From an uncultured Psychrosphaera sp. (GTDB lineage Bacteria > Pseudomonadota > Gammaproteobacteria > Enterobacterales > Alteromonadaceae), in assembly GCF_947500655.1 (NCBI RefSeq), contig NZ_CANMSK010000005.1:1-64000 (forward strand): a stretch of DNA of 64,000 bases, in the 5' to 3' direction. The position numbers were made by a program, and so were the translations under genes. Under the pieces are notes generated by a model. That model searched no databases, was not told the DNA's origin, and worked only from the letters and a program-made list of their open reading frames with translations. Each line of letters starts with the position of its first letter. Position 1 is the stretch's first letter. Below, piece by piece: positions 38,618-49,997 of the stretch.

Positions 38618-40489
38618 TTAAAAAATAACATTCAAATTAATATACGGACCATGGATCATATCTTGACGAGCGTAATTTATAGTCCAACCATCGTTTAAGT
38701 CATCGTCGTCATCTGTATTTTTATTTATATATTCATACTGTAATTTATACCCGGCAAGCACTGACATACCTAAACCTCTTAATGACTTAATCCGTCTTTG
38801 CCAAATATAACCTACATCTAAAGTACCGTTAAATTCAATCGTCGTTTTACCATTAATATCACCATCTCTAGTGCCAATGGCATCGAACAACGTATCTTTA
38901 TCTGTGTGTAAACGAACACCACCTAACCCAACTTCGCCACTAATATACCAACGATTATAATCAGTTTCATAGCGGTTACCGTACCAGCCTTCGTCGTAAC
39001 CAAGTACCATACCGAGTTTTGATAATCTAAAGTTTTCATCAAAAGCAGCACCAGCAAAATTTCCGTTTTCATTAACAAAACCAACCATGCTAGGTGAGTC
39101 ATAATTGGAATGATAACCCCCCCAATACATGCCCTTTTCAGACATAACTAACACTTTATAAGAGACACGTTTACTTTCAAATTCATATTGTGACTCAGGT
39201 TCATTACCTATTTGATAACTGGCAATACCACCAGCATTCAGTGAGCCGTACACTAATCTTAAGGTGCTAGCTCCAGAAAAAAGCCCGTGATAGTCATATT
39301 GTACAACGTACTCTTTTACCACCTCTTGAATTAAGTCATTATCTATTGCGTGGTTAACTTTCTCTTTAGCTTTGTTTTGCAGTAAGCTCACGGCTAATTG
39401 ACTGTCCCCCCAACGTCCTTGCATGTAATATGAGGTTAATACATTGGTATTCATATCATATTCAGTTTTAGCTTTTAGCTGATCATTGACAGAAACATCT
39501 TGGCTAACGGACCAAGATGATGGTTGAAAACCAGCGCCAAACATAAATTCGATATAACTGGCATTAGCAAATTCATGCTGTTTGTAACTCATTTTATTTA
39601 ATTCACTGTTAGAATAAGTGAACTGTTGACGATCTCCGGTTGAGCTATTTAAGGCGCTAAATATAACTTTTCCGTTGTTCATCTCAACATTGGGGTTAAA
39701 TCCATAATTATGTAATTCACTTGAATTTATTTTTCCGCTACTAACATTATCAAATGACATAAAGTTATAGGCAACAAGTCCTTTGTTGTATGGATTTATC
39801 CACTCATAAACAGCTGCAGAGTACTTTCCATCACCTCTGGAGTTAACGGCTAAGATATTACTAAAGTCACTGTTTTTATGTAGATTCGTTTGGGTTTTGA
39901 ACCAGTTGGAGTTCTTACGTTTAATATTATTCAAATCTGTCACATATAAAGAATATGTAGATTCAAGCTCATCAGCATTTTCAAACTCTGGCTCATCTTT
40001 ACTTATATAAGCTAAATTAATTACACCACCTTTGTAATGATCAACTACAGCCGCTTCCACGTTTTGTAACAAAGGATATTTTGCATCTCGCCTACCAGAA
40101 AATTTACCTAGAACGTTTACTGAATTACGATCAATACAAACTAACTCACCTACTACAGAAATATCTCGGTCTAATCCTCGGCATATTTCTGTTGTACTAA
40201 ATCGCTTTCTATTTTTTGAATTGTGCAGATAGTAATACGTCACAGTCCTCTTATTTTGCTTCACAGGTAAAGATATGAGCGCCCACTCTATGCTGTTATA
40301 GCTTGATGAAAGTTTTAATGATGCTTTGTGATTATAACGAAAGCTCTTATTACCAACGGTTAAGGTTTGGGAACAATTTTTACTACAGTCTTTGTGCGCC
40401 TTTTTTAAGGTAACACTAGCAGCGCTATAGTTAGATATTGTTAATAATACTGCGGCGGTTAATATAGGAATCCAATACTTCAAAATCAT
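38618..40489 (-). CDS. Unrecognised secreted protein, probable outer membrane beta-barrel C-terminus
   Basis: I do not recognise this 623-residue protein. It has a signal peptide (MILKYWIPILTAAVLLTISNYSAAS) and a cysteine pair (CSKNCSQTL). The long middle region is rich in S, N and Y and looks beta-rich. The C-terminal 200 residues show alternating hydrophobic strands, an aspartate-rich turn (NTDDDDDLNDG) and a final phenylalanine (INLNVIF), as in outer membrane barrels. The gene stands alone between fxsA and groES. Function unknown; an integral surface protein is the best guess. Confidence 0.6.
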   Translation of the reverse strand: MILKYWIPILTAAVLLTISNYSAASVTLKKAHKDCSKNCSQTLTVGNKSFRYNHKASLKLSSSYNSIEWALISLPVKQNKRTVTYYYLHNSKNRKRFSTTEICRGLDRDISVVGELVCIDRNSVNVLGKFSGRRDAKYPLLQNVEAAVVDHYKGGVINLAYISKDEPEFENADELESTYSLYVTDLNNIKRKNSNWFKTQTNLHKNSDFSNILAVNSRGDGKYSAAVYEWINPYNKGLVAYNFMSFDNVSSGKINSSELHNYGFNPNVEMNNGKVIFSALNSSTGDRQQFTYSNSELNKMSYKQHEFANASYIEFMFGAGFQPSSWSVSQDVSVNDQLKAKTEYDMNTNVLTSYYMQGRWGDSQLAVSLLQNKAKEKVNHAIDNDLIQEVVKEYVVQYDYHGLFSGASTLRLVYGSLNAGGIASYQIGNEPESQYEFESKRVSYKVLVMSEKGMYWGGYHSNYDSPSMVGFVNENGNFAGAAFDENFRLSKLGMVLGYDEGWYGNRYETDYNRWYISGEVGLGGVRLHTDKDTLFDAIGTRDGDINGKTTIEFNGTLDVGYIWQRRIKSLRGLGMSVLAGYKLQYEYINKNTDDDDDLNDGWTINYARQDMIHGPYINLNVIF

Positions 40490-40569
40490 TCCTTTTAGAG
40501 GTTTTCCTTTATGGTTTTAGTCATTAGATAATAATGTGCTCACCTATGGCAAGATTTTTTATTTTTTGA

Positions 40570-40598
40570 CTTGGAATCTATGTAATCACCCCCACTAT
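40570..40598 (+). promoter_or_regulatory. Predicted heat-shock (sigma-32) promoter of groESL
   Basis: CTTGGAA (40570..40576), a 13-bp spacer and CCCCACTAT (40590..40598) closely match the sigma-32 consensus (CTTGAAA and CCCCATNT). It lies about 65 bp before the groES start. A weaker alternative, CTTGAG with CCCTAAAT, lies downstream. Confidence 0.7.
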
Positions 40599-40663
40599 AT
40601 CAACAACTAATTAAATGCCCTTGAGCATAAAAAAAACAACCCTAAATCTGGAGATTATGATAA

Positions 40664-40954
40664 ATGACTATTCGTCCTCTACATGACCGTTTAATTGTTA
40701 AACGTAATGAACAAGAAACTAAATCAGCAGGCGGAATCGTATTAACAGGTTCAGCAGCAGAAAAATCAACTCGCGGCGAAGTAATCGCTGTAGGTAATGG
40801 TCGCATTTTAGAAAACGGTGACGTGAGAGCGTTAGACGTTAAAGTTGGTGACACAGTTATATTTAGTGAAGGTTACGGCGTTAAAACTGAGAAATTAGAC
40901 GGTGAAGAAGTATTGATCATGTCAGAATCTGACATCTTAGCAATCGTAGAATAA
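40664..40954 (+). CDS. groES: Co-chaperonin GroES
   Basis: Heptameric lid of the GroEL chamber. The 96-residue product ([20 protein letters not shown]) has the mobile loop [18 protein letters not shown], which binds GroEL, and the roof region [10 protein letters not shown]. It is first gene of the groESL operon, 70 nt before groEL. Confidence 0.98.
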   Translation: MTIRPLHDRLIVKRNEQETKSAGGIVLTGSAAEKSTRGEVIAVGNGRILENGDVRALDVKVGDTVIFSEGYGVKTEKLDGEEVLIMSESDILAIVE

Positions 40955-41018
40955 TACGACTTAATCTAATTATTTAACTAGCTAAAATAAGTAACAAACA
41001 AAGAATTATTAGGAATAA

Positions 41019-42671
<1,653 letters not shown>

Positions 42672-42727
42672 GTCGAAAGACACATCACACCGTTTCATAG
42701 AAACTCATTAAGTTTCAAATGATAAAA

Positions 42728-42761
42728 CAAAGCCCGAACAGTAATGTTTGGGCTTTTTTTT
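42728..42761 (+). terminator. groESL terminator
   Basis: AAAGCCCGAACA, loop GTAA, TGTTTGGGCTTT with eight T, including one G-T pair in the stem. It is placed 57 nt after groEL. Confidence 0.93.
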
Positions 42762-42841
42762 GGATGCGTTTTTCAAAGTTTTTACAATACCCTAAAGCTT
42801 CTATTAATGGGTGAGCATATTTCTTACGTTTTTTGTATTAA

Positions 42842-43729
42842 TTATGCTTCTAAAATTCTAATAGAAATCGCTGCCGCAGACGTTCGATTATCAACGCCAA
42901 GTTTTTTATAAACTTGCTCTAAATGCTTGTTTACTGTTCTTGGGCTCATTTCCAAAATTTGAGCTATTTCCCAACTGGTTTTTCCGTTTGAGACCCAATA
43001 AAGTACTTCTGATTCACGTTTGGTAATAGGGAGTTTATCTTTTAAATCTTCTGCAGTTTTAGCTAATTTGTTTTCAATAATACGTAGCAAAAACAGCTCT
43101 TCTTGTTCTCGTTCAAAAATGATTTCAACCGGTTCTGAAAAACAGTGTAATTTAAGGTTGATAGAAGTGTCATCTTTCAACCATGTACTGATGTGGTTGG
43201 ATAATGTTAACCAAGGTGTTTCGTCTTTCTTCGCGACGTCTTCAATCATTTCATGAACATGAGGTGTTGCCCAGGACAACCGACCTTTGTCATTTACACA
43301 AAATACATTTTTCCCTGCGTAATCGAGTGCGTCTTGTGCACTCAGTGCCATTTTAGCTGCTTGAACATGAGTTTTAATGCGTGCGATAACTTCATCCGGC
43401 GAAATAGGTTTTGTTACATAGTCAGTACCACCCGCTTCAAAGCCTTTGACTACATTTTCTACATCCGTTAAGCCCGTCATGAAAATAATAGGTACGTGTG
43501 GCAAATTTTGCTTAAGTCGTTTACAAGTTTCAAATCCGTCCATTTCAGGCATTATGGCATCAAGTAAAATAACATCAGGTTCAACCTTTTCAGAAATAGC
43601 GATTGCTTGTAAACCATTTAGCGCAACTAAAGCAGTATACCCTTGAAGGTTTAATGCTACATTCAACATCCCAAGTGACTCTGGAGAGTCATCTACCACT
43701 AATACGACATCGCCCATTTTATTCTTCAT
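42842..43729 (-). CDS. LuxR/NarL-type response regulator
   Basis: DNA-binding response regulator of 295 residues. The N-terminal receiver (about 5-125) has the acidic pair VDDS, the phosphoacceptor aspartate in VILLDAIMPEMDG, MTGL and the lysine in VTKPIS. An unusual middle segment (about 130-225, PAS-like, with FCVNDKGRLSWATP) follows. The C-terminal LuxR helix-turn-helix (TKRESEVLYWVSNGKTSWEI, then MSPRTVNKHLEQVYKKLGV) ends it. It overlaps the sensor gene by 11 bp and probably controls the neighbouring porin and urt genes. Confidence 0.92.
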   Translation of the reverse strand: MKNKMGDVVLVVDDSPESLGMLNVALNLQGYTALVALNGLQAIAISEKVEPDVILLDAIMPEMDGFETCKRLKQNLPHVPIIFMTGLTDVENVVKGFEAGGTDYVTKPISPDEVIARIKTHVQAAKMALSAQDALDYAGKNVFCVNDKGRLSWATPHVHEMIEDVAKKDETPWLTLSNHISTWLKDDTSINLKLHCFSEPVEIIFEREQEELFLLRIIENKLAKTAEDLKDKLPITKRESEVLYWVSNGKTSWEIAQILEMSPRTVNKHLEQVYKKLGVDNRTSAAAISIRILEA

Positions 43730-46700
43730 TGTTTGGCTCTTTTAGTTCGCTTAATTCATTTAAGTATTGGATGATTTTTGGAAAGTTACACTGCTCAAGA
43801 TAACTTGCTAATTGAGATCGCACATCGTCAGGACATTGGTAATGCTCACATATTTCAGCAAGTTTATCGTTAAAACCGGACAAATAGCCTATTTCGGCAA
43901 GAGCAATAAGTTCATGATATTGCTCTGAACTGATATATTTTTTGTTAGTTTCTTGGTTGGATGAAACAGATTTTTTCGCTAACTTTTTAACTGAACTGAT
44001 TTCCTTATATTGCCACTCAAGCTTTAATAACTGCCCTATTTTCCCTAATAGCGTATCTAAATTTACAGGCTTAGCAAGGTAGTCATTATGATGCCCTTCT
44101 GCTTGTAAATTATATTCGGCATCACGGGCATTGGCTGAAACCATCAATACAGGCATTATCATGTTTTGTGCTCGTATTTTTTTTACCATTTCCCAGCCAT
44201 TCATTATGGGCATACGTACATCAAGTAGTACTAATGAGATAGTTGAATTTGATAAATGCTTAAAACCCTCTTCAGTATCTTCAGCCGTTAAAACAACGAA
44301 CCCAAGTGGTGTAAGTAAATCAGACATTAAACGACGTTGGTTAGGATCGTCATCAACAACCAGAATTTTTTTAGTTTCGCCTTTATAGGATACTGCTTTT
44401 GTTTTAGCGTATTCAGGTTCGCTGGGGGCTTCACGTAATTTTGACAGCATTAATTTAAACGTGAAGGTGGACCCCTGTCCTATATTACTTTTTAAAGTAA
44501 TATCGCCTCCCAACAATTCAGCTAATGATCGCGATATTGTTAAGCCCAAACCTGTTCCGCTAATAGCACGAGTGTGGTTGTTTCTTACTTGTTCGAACGG
44601 TTTAAATACTAATTCTTGGTCGTCTTGTGAAATACCAACACCAGTATCTGTAATCGTAAATATAGCAACCTCGCTGCGGTAATTCACTTCCAATGTCACC
44701 GACCCAGTTTCAGTGTACTTAATCGCATTCGATATCAGGTTAATGATAATTTGACGAAGTCTTTGTTTGTCGGTTGAAACAAACTCCGGCACGCGTCGAT
44801 CTATAATAAAGTTGAATAAAAGTCCTTTCTGGCTGGCCTGCATTTCAAACATTTCTACCAGCTGTTGAAGTATTTTTCGTAAATTGAAGTTATCACGTTG
44901 TAAATTTACTTTCCCAGCTTCAATTTTAGATATTTCTAATAAACCTTCAATTAAATCAGCTAAGTGATCACCGTTACGTTTTACAATTGAAAGGGTTTCT
45001 CGCTGCCTTTTTGGTAACTCTTCGTCTTGACTGAGTAACTGAGCGTAACCTAATAACACGTTTAATGGTGTTCGCAATTCATGGCTTAAACCTGCTAAAT
45101 AGCGACTTTTGGCTTGATTGGCCGACTCGGCAATATCTTTGGCGTTTTGTAATGCTACCGATGTTTTTTCATGAGCTTCAATTTCTTGTGCGAGCGCAGA
45201 TGTTTGTGAACGAAGCTCCTTTAATGCCAAACGATTGCCGCTTCGCGCAAGAATAAATAGCCAACTGACAATACCAATAATAATGAACAACAAGAAAAAT
45301 ATTTTAATAAGTGTGCTGGAAAATACTTGTTTCACATCGGTGCTATCAAGAGGCACTTGCAAGTAAATGAGGTAAAGGATACCAGCGCCAATAAAACTAA
45401 GCCCTAACGTTACAGATAAAAACTGTATAAAAGGAGATGTAAGTTTATTAAGCAATTGGGTAGTTAAGAATCGATTGAAAAAGTGATGTGACTGCTGAGC
45501 AATGGTAGAACCTGGGCGGCATTTATCACCACAACGTACATCCAAACTACAGCATAAAGAACATATAGAGTTATTATAAGCAGGGCAATGTGTCATATCC
45601 TCAGCGTCAAAATCGTTTTCACATATATAGCAGGTTGAAAACTGAGTAATGGTTATCTCGTTGTTCGATGAGAGGTAAAATTTACCTTTGGTTAAATATC
45701 CAATCAAAGGCACTGTTATAAAAGGAAGTAAACATGCAATGTATGAAGCCAAGGCATTAATGGTTTCACCATACCAGCCTAAATGTGCGGTAAATCCAAC
45801 AATGGAGGCTATAAGCATTGAGCCAACACCAACAGGGTTAATGTCAGGTAGATGTGAGCGTTTGAATTCAATATGTTTTGGGCTGATCCCTAGCGGTTTG
45901 TTGATAACTAAATCTGCAACCACAGAACTTAACCATGCAAGTACTAGTACAGAATATACCGAAAGCATGCTTTCAATGGTTTGGTAAATACCTAACTCCA
46001 TTAAAAGTAAGGCAATCGCGACATTAAAAAACATCCACATAACACGGCCTGGATGATTATGCGTGACACGTGAAAAAAAGTTAGACCATGCCAAAGACCC
46101 CGCATAAGCGTTAGCCACGTTAATTTTCATTTGTGAAATAACAACAAAGGTGCAAGCGACCATAACCACGGTTTTAGGATCATCGAAAACATAGCCAAAA
46201 GCCATTTGGTACATGTGTGCAGGGTCGCCAGCCAATTCAGGTGCTACACCATTCTGTATGGCTAAATACGCCAAAAAAGACCCTAGAAATAATTTTAATG
46301 CACCAAATAAAATCCATCCTGGGCCTGCCAATATCAATGCTACCCACCACTTCGTTGAATTCTGTTCAGTTTTTTCAGGCAAAAAACGTAAAAAGTCGAC
46401 CTGTTCACCTATTTGAGCAACCAGTGATAGTAACACCGCAGAAGCAGCTCCAAACAATAACAAATTAAAGCTTTCACCTGACTCACCCGCTTTACCTGTA
46501 AAAGCAACCCAGTCATTCAATTGACTGTCGGGATGTGTAAAAACAAAATAAAGTGGAATAAGTTGAAGAACGATCCAAAAAGGCTGACTCCAAACCTGAA
46601 AACGACTGATATAAGCAATACCGTGAGTGACAAGTGGTAAAACGATTACCGCGCTAATGATATAGGCAACAGCAAGCGGAATATCGAATAAAATTTGTAA

Positions 46701-47120
46701 CGCCATTGACATAATGGCCGCTTCAAGTGCGAAAAATATAAAGGTAAAAGACGCATAAATGAGAGAGGCTATTGTTGATCCAATATAGCCAAACCCCGCC
46801 CCTCGGCTAAGTAAGTCTATATCAACACCGTATTTGGCTGCGTAATAACTGATCGGTAATCCGGTTAAAAAAATCACAATCATTACGGATAATATTGCCC
46901 ACGCCGCATTTTCAAAACCAAAATTTAGAGTAATGGCTCCGCCAATCGCCTCAAGCACCAAAAATGAAACAATACCTAGCGCAGTTCCTGACAGTTTGCT
47001 TAATGAAGTTAACCGAGCACGTTTTGCCGTATAACGCAGGGCAAAGTCCTCCATCATTTCGTTAGCGACAAATTTATTATAGGTACGGCGTGTCGACAAT
47101 ATTTTTTGGTTGGATCGCAT
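43719..47120 (-). CDS. NCS1-permease-fused hybrid histidine kinase/response regulator
   Basis: Sensor of 1133 residues. Residues about 1-480 form a multi-helix NCS1-like (cytosine/purine/hydantoin) permease domain (for example FLVLEAIGGAITLNFGFENA). About 493-535 is a cysteine-rich segment (CYICENDF, then SICSLCCSLDVRCGDKC). Two more membrane helices follow, then HisKA with the histidine in LSHELRTPLNVLLG (about 677), HATPase (NLISNAIKYTETG; GTGLGLTISRSLAELLGG) and a receiver (VVDDDPNQRR, aspartate in LLDVRMPIMNGWE), plus a C-terminal tail. Probably senses urea or a related nitrogen compound, judged by the adjacent urt genes. Confidence 0.9.
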   Translation of the reverse strand: MRSNQKILSTRRTYNKFVANEMMEDFALRYTAKRARLTSLSKLSGTALGIVSFLVLEAIGGAITLNFGFENAAWAILSVMIVIFLTGLPISYYAAKYGVDIDLLSRGAGFGYIGSTIASLIYASFTFIFFALEAAIMSMALQILFDIPLAVAYIISAVIVLPLVTHGIAYISRFQVWSQPFWIVLQLIPLYFVFTHPDSQLNDWVAFTGKAGESGESFNLLLFGAASAVLLSLVAQIGEQVDFLRFLPEKTEQNSTKWWVALILAGPGWILFGALKLFLGSFLAYLAIQNGVAPELAGDPAHMYQMAFGYVFDDPKTVVMVACTFVVISQMKINVANAYAGSLAWSNFFSRVTHNHPGRVMWMFFNVAIALLLMELGIYQTIESMLSVYSVLVLAWLSSVVADLVINKPLGISPKHIEFKRSHLPDINPVGVGSMLIASIVGFTAHLGWYGETINALASYIACLLPFITVPLIGYLTKGKFYLSSNNEITITQFSTCYICENDFDAEDMTHCPAYNNSICSLCCSLDVRCGDKCRPGSTIAQQSHHFFNRFLTTQLLNKLTSPFIQFLSVTLGLSFIGAGILYLIYLQVPLDSTDVKQVFSSTLIKIFFLLFIIIGIVSWLFILARSGNRLALKELRSQTSALAQEIEAHEKTSVALQNAKDIAESANQAKSRYLAGLSHELRTPLNVLLGYAQLLSQDEELPKRQRETLSIVKRNGDHLADLIEGLLEISKIEAGKVNLQRDNFNLRKILQQLVEMFEMQASQKGLLFNFIIDRRVPEFVSTDKQRLRQIIINLISNAIKYTETGSVTLEVNYRSEVAIFTITDTGVGISQDDQELVFKPFEQVRNNHTRAISGTGLGLTISRSLAELLGGDITLKSNIGQGSTFTFKLMLSKLREAPSEPEYAKTKAVSYKGETKKILVVDDDPNQRRLMSDLLTPLGFVVLTAEDTEEGFKHLSNSTISLVLLDVRMPIMNGWEMVKKIRAQNMIMPVLMVSANARDAEYNLQAEGHHNDYLAKPVNLDTLLGKIGQLLKLEWQYKEISSVKKLAKKSVSSNQETNKKYISSEQYHELIALAEIGYLSGFNDKLAEICEHYQCPDDVRSQLASYLEQCNFPKIIQYLNELSELKEPNNEE

Positions 47121-47250
47121 GAAGTACTTTTCTTTTTACAGAGTGAAAATACAACTTTCTGAATTAACCCATTTAGTGAGCAAGTTAATTAGAAAACCAA
47201 GATTTTAAAAAATGATCATTACAGTTTACTTAGAATATTTCATGGTGACT

Positions 47251-47290
47251 ATGCGTAGTTTTACGTAGTTAGTTGCGCGCTTTTACGCAT
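47251..47290. promoter_or_regulatory. Candidate response-regulator binding region
   Basis: ATGCGTA (47251..47257) and TACGCAT (47284..47290) form a spaced inverted repeat; GCGTAGTTTTACGTAGTT between them is a near-tandem repeat with a 10-bp period. It lies in the 292-bp divergent region between the sensor kinase and the porin genes. Binding by the linked LuxR-type regulator is inference. Confidence 0.35.
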
Positions 47291-47412
47291 TCTTTTCGTT
47301 GACAGAAAAAGTGATACTAACCCCAGTTATAAATAGTCTTGCATTTTAGAGTTATCAATAAAAAAAGATAACCAAACATATTTACACTCTCTAATCATTT
47401 GGATACTTGAAC

Positions 47413-48321
47413 ATGAAATTACTAACTAAATTTACGCCTATTGCTGCAACATTGCTAGTTTCTTTAGGTGCACATGCAGAAGAATCAAAACTTAGCGTAA
47501 GCGGTTTTATTGATATGTCTACTGTCTACACAAGCACTGATGATGACTCGTCATCTGTAATGGGAGTTGACCAAGTAGAAATTGACTTTGGCTACAAAGT
47601 TGATGACAAGTTATCAACGACTCTTGAAGTTGAATACCAAGAAAACGGTGTTGATGTTGAGCAAGCATTTTTAAGCTACGCCGTATCTGACGCGGTAAGC
47701 CTGAAAGCTGGTCGTTTCCTAAGTTACTCTGGCTTTGAAGCGGAAGAGCCAACAGGTTTGTACCAATATTCAGGTACAGGCTATGCACCATTATTTTACG
47801 GTTACTACCAGCAAGGTGTTTCAGCATCTTACTCTGGTTCAAATTACACATTAGCTATTTCCGTTGTAAATGATTTAGCAGGGCCAACCGCTACCGATAC
47901 AAGCATACCAGGTATCGAGACAATGGTTGCACTTATGCCAACTGACGAAATAACTGTTAAAGGCTTCTATTCAGTGGAAGGCGATAAAAGCTTTATCAAC
48001 CTTTGGTCAAGCTACTCAAAAGGCGCTTTAACACTAGGTGCTGAATTTAACTCAGCATCAGACAGTGAAACAGATACAGATTCAACGGGTTACTTAGCAA
48101 TGGTTAACTACGCATTTGATGAAAAAATTGGCGTAACGCTTCGTTACCACGCATACGAAACTGAAGTAGCAGATATAACAACCACTGATAACAGCGGTAT
48201 CACCCTCGCACCTAGTTACACGGTAAGCGACAACGTATTAATCGTTGCTGAATACCGCATGGACGACATGGGCGGTGCTGACAAAAACACATTCGCTTTA
48301 GAAGCATTGGTAACATTCTAA
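47413..48321 (+). CDS. Porin-like outer membrane protein
   Basis: Predicted outer membrane channel of 302 residues. It has a signal peptide (MKLLTKFTPIAATLLVSLGAHA), a mature start EESKLSVSGFIDMSTVY, many amphipathic strands and a terminal phenylalanine (ALEALVTF). I use the ATG at 47413 rather than the TTG six bases earlier. Its position between the urea-type sensor and urtA suggests it admits urea or another small nitrogen solute; that is inference. Confidence 0.75.
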   Translation: MKLLTKFTPIAATLLVSLGAHAEESKLSVSGFIDMSTVYTSTDDDSSSVMGVDQVEIDFGYKVDDKLSTTLEVEYQENGVDVEQAFLSYAVSDAVSLKAGRFLSYSGFEAEEPTGLYQYSGTGYAPLFYGYYQQGVSASYSGSNYTLAISVVNDLAGPTATDTSIPGIETMVALMPTDEITVKGFYSVEGDKSFINLWSSYSKGALTLGAEFNSASDSETDTDSTGYLAMVNYAFDEKIGVTLRYHAYETEVADITTTDNSGITLAPSYTVSDNVLIVAEYRMDDMGGADKNTFALEALVTF

Positions 48322-48373
48322 TCTTTTTATAACCAGACTTAATGAATAGAGCCTAATTGCTTACGCTTTAGGT

Positions 48374-48387
48374 AACAAAGCTTTGTT
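48374..48387. promoter_or_regulatory. Palindrome upstream of urtA
   Basis: Perfect 14-bp palindrome AACAAAGCTTTGTT, 30 bp before the urtA start codon. It could be an operator or a 5' mRNA stem. No matching known box recognised. Confidence 0.35.
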
Positions 48388-48416
48388 TGTAACACTTAAT
48401 CACCAAGGACAATATA

Positions 48417-49700
48417 ATGAAATTTAAAAAACTGTTAATCGCGAGTTCAATTGTTGCGAGTAGCTTAATCACTAACATCGCATCAGCAGCAGACACTATA
48501 AAAGTAGGTGTTTTGCATTCACTTTCAGGCACCATGGCTATTTCTGAAACCACATTAAAAGATACTGTTTTAATGATGATTGAAGAGCAAAACGCTAAAG
48601 GTGGCTTATTAGGTAAAAAGCTTGAACCTGTAGTGGTTGATCCTGCGTCAAACTGGCCATTATTTGCTGAAAAAACACGTGAGCTTTTAGCGAAAGAAAA
48701 AGTAGATGTTATTTTCGGCTGTTGGACATCAGTATCACGTAAATCTGCATTGCCAGTACTTGAAGAATTAAACGGCTTATTATTCTACCCAGTACAGTAC
48801 GAAGGTGAGGAGTCATCTAAAAACGTATTCTACACAGGTGCTGCGCCAAACCAACAAGCTATTCCCGCAGTTGATTATTTAATGAATGATATAGGAGCTA
48901 CCCGTTGGGTACTAGCGGGAACAGATTACGTTTACCCACGTACAACAAACAAAGTATTAAAAGCGTACTTGAAAGCGAAAGGTGTTAAAGACGAAGACAT
49001 CATGATCAACTACACACCATTTGGTCATTCTGACTGGCAGGGTATTGTAGCTGAAATTAAAAAATTTGGTTCAGCGGGTAAGAAAACTGCCGTTGTTTCA
49101 ACGGTTAACGGCGATGCAAATATTCCATTCTACAAAGAATTAGGTAACCAAGGTATTTCTGCAGAAGATATTCCAGTTATTGCATTCTCAGTAGGTGAAG
49201 AAGAGCTTTCTGGTTTTGATACTAAACCACTTGTTGGTCATTTAGCGGCTTGGAACTACTTCCAAAGTGTTGAAACTGAAGAAAACGAAGAATTTATAGC
49301 TAATTGGAAAAAATTTATCGGCGATGATAAACGTGTAACTAATGATCCAATGGAGGCTACATATATTGGCTTCAAAATGTGGGCAAAAGCGGTTGAGAAA
49401 GTAGGCACTACTGACGTAAATGCTGTAGAGCAAGCACTAATTGGTGTTGCTGTTCCTAACTTAACTGGAGGTATTGCCGTCATGAACGCCAACCACCACT
49501 TATCTAAGCCAGTATTAATTGGTGAGATCCAAGAAGATGGTCAATTTGAAGTTGTTTGGGAAACTGCTGATACCGTTATTGGTGATGCGTGGTCAGACTT
49601 TTTAGAAAGCTCTAAAAACTTAATTTCAGATTGGACAGCACCAGTATCTTGCGGAAACTTCGATGTTAAAACTGCTAAATGCTCAGGTCAAAACTTCTAA
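48417..49700 (+). CDS. urtA: Urea ABC transporter, substrate-binding protein
   Basis: Periplasmic urea-binding protein, 427 residues. It has a signal peptide (MKFKKLLIASSIVASSLITNIASA) and the UrtA hallmark start DTIKVGVLHSLSGTMAISET, with VDPASNWPLFAEKTRELL and FGCWTSVSRKSALPVLE. It is first of urtABCDE but separated from urtB by a 297-nt spacer with a long hairpin, which could explain excess UrtA over the membrane subunits. Confidence 0.96.
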   Translation: MKFKKLLIASSIVASSLITNIASAADTIKVGVLHSLSGTMAISETTLKDTVLMMIEEQNAKGGLLGKKLEPVVVDPASNWPLFAEKTRELLAKEKVDVIFGCWTSVSRKSALPVLEELNGLLFYPVQYEGEESSKNVFYTGAAPNQQAIPAVDYLMNDIGATRWVLAGTDYVYPRTTNKVLKAYLKAKGVKDEDIMINYTPFGHSDWQGIVAEIKKFGSAGKKTAVVSTVNGDANIPFYKELGNQGISAEDIPVIAFSVGEEELSGFDTKPLVGHLAAWNYFQSVETEENEEFIANWKKFIGDDKRVTNDPMEATYIGFKMWAKAVEKVGTTDVNAVEQALIGVAVPNLTGGIAVMNANHHLSKPVLIGEIQEDGQFEVVWETADTVIGDAWSDFLESSKNLISDWTAPVSCGNFDVKTAKCSGQNF

Positions 49701-49802
49701 GTCCTCTTGTAGGAATTATTGCTAAAAGCGCTATGGATAGCGCTCATGCAGCACTTAGAAGCTAAAATCTATTTTGTAAACTGATGGGAGGTGAAAGTCT
49801 CC

Positions 49803-49853
49803 CATATACTCAAAGTATTCTCTAGAGTTTAAATAGAATGTTTTGAGTATATG
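49803..49853 (+). repeat. Long inverted repeat between urtA and urtB
   Basis: CATATACTCAAA (49803..49814) pairs with TTTGAGTATATG (49842..49853), and inner ATTCT/AGAAT extends the stem. There is no clean T run, so it is probably an mRNA-stabilising or partial attenuating stem downstream of the highly expressed urtA. Confidence 0.7.
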
Positions 49854-49997
49854 TTTAATACCAATTGCATTAAATATTCAGTGGTGCAATCGCAGAGAAA
49901 ATCAATGTTATACCTAACTACAACCAAGAATTACAGATAACAAAGCAGTAATTGCTCGTTATCAGCTCATTCATATTCAACTAAGGGATACGCAACT

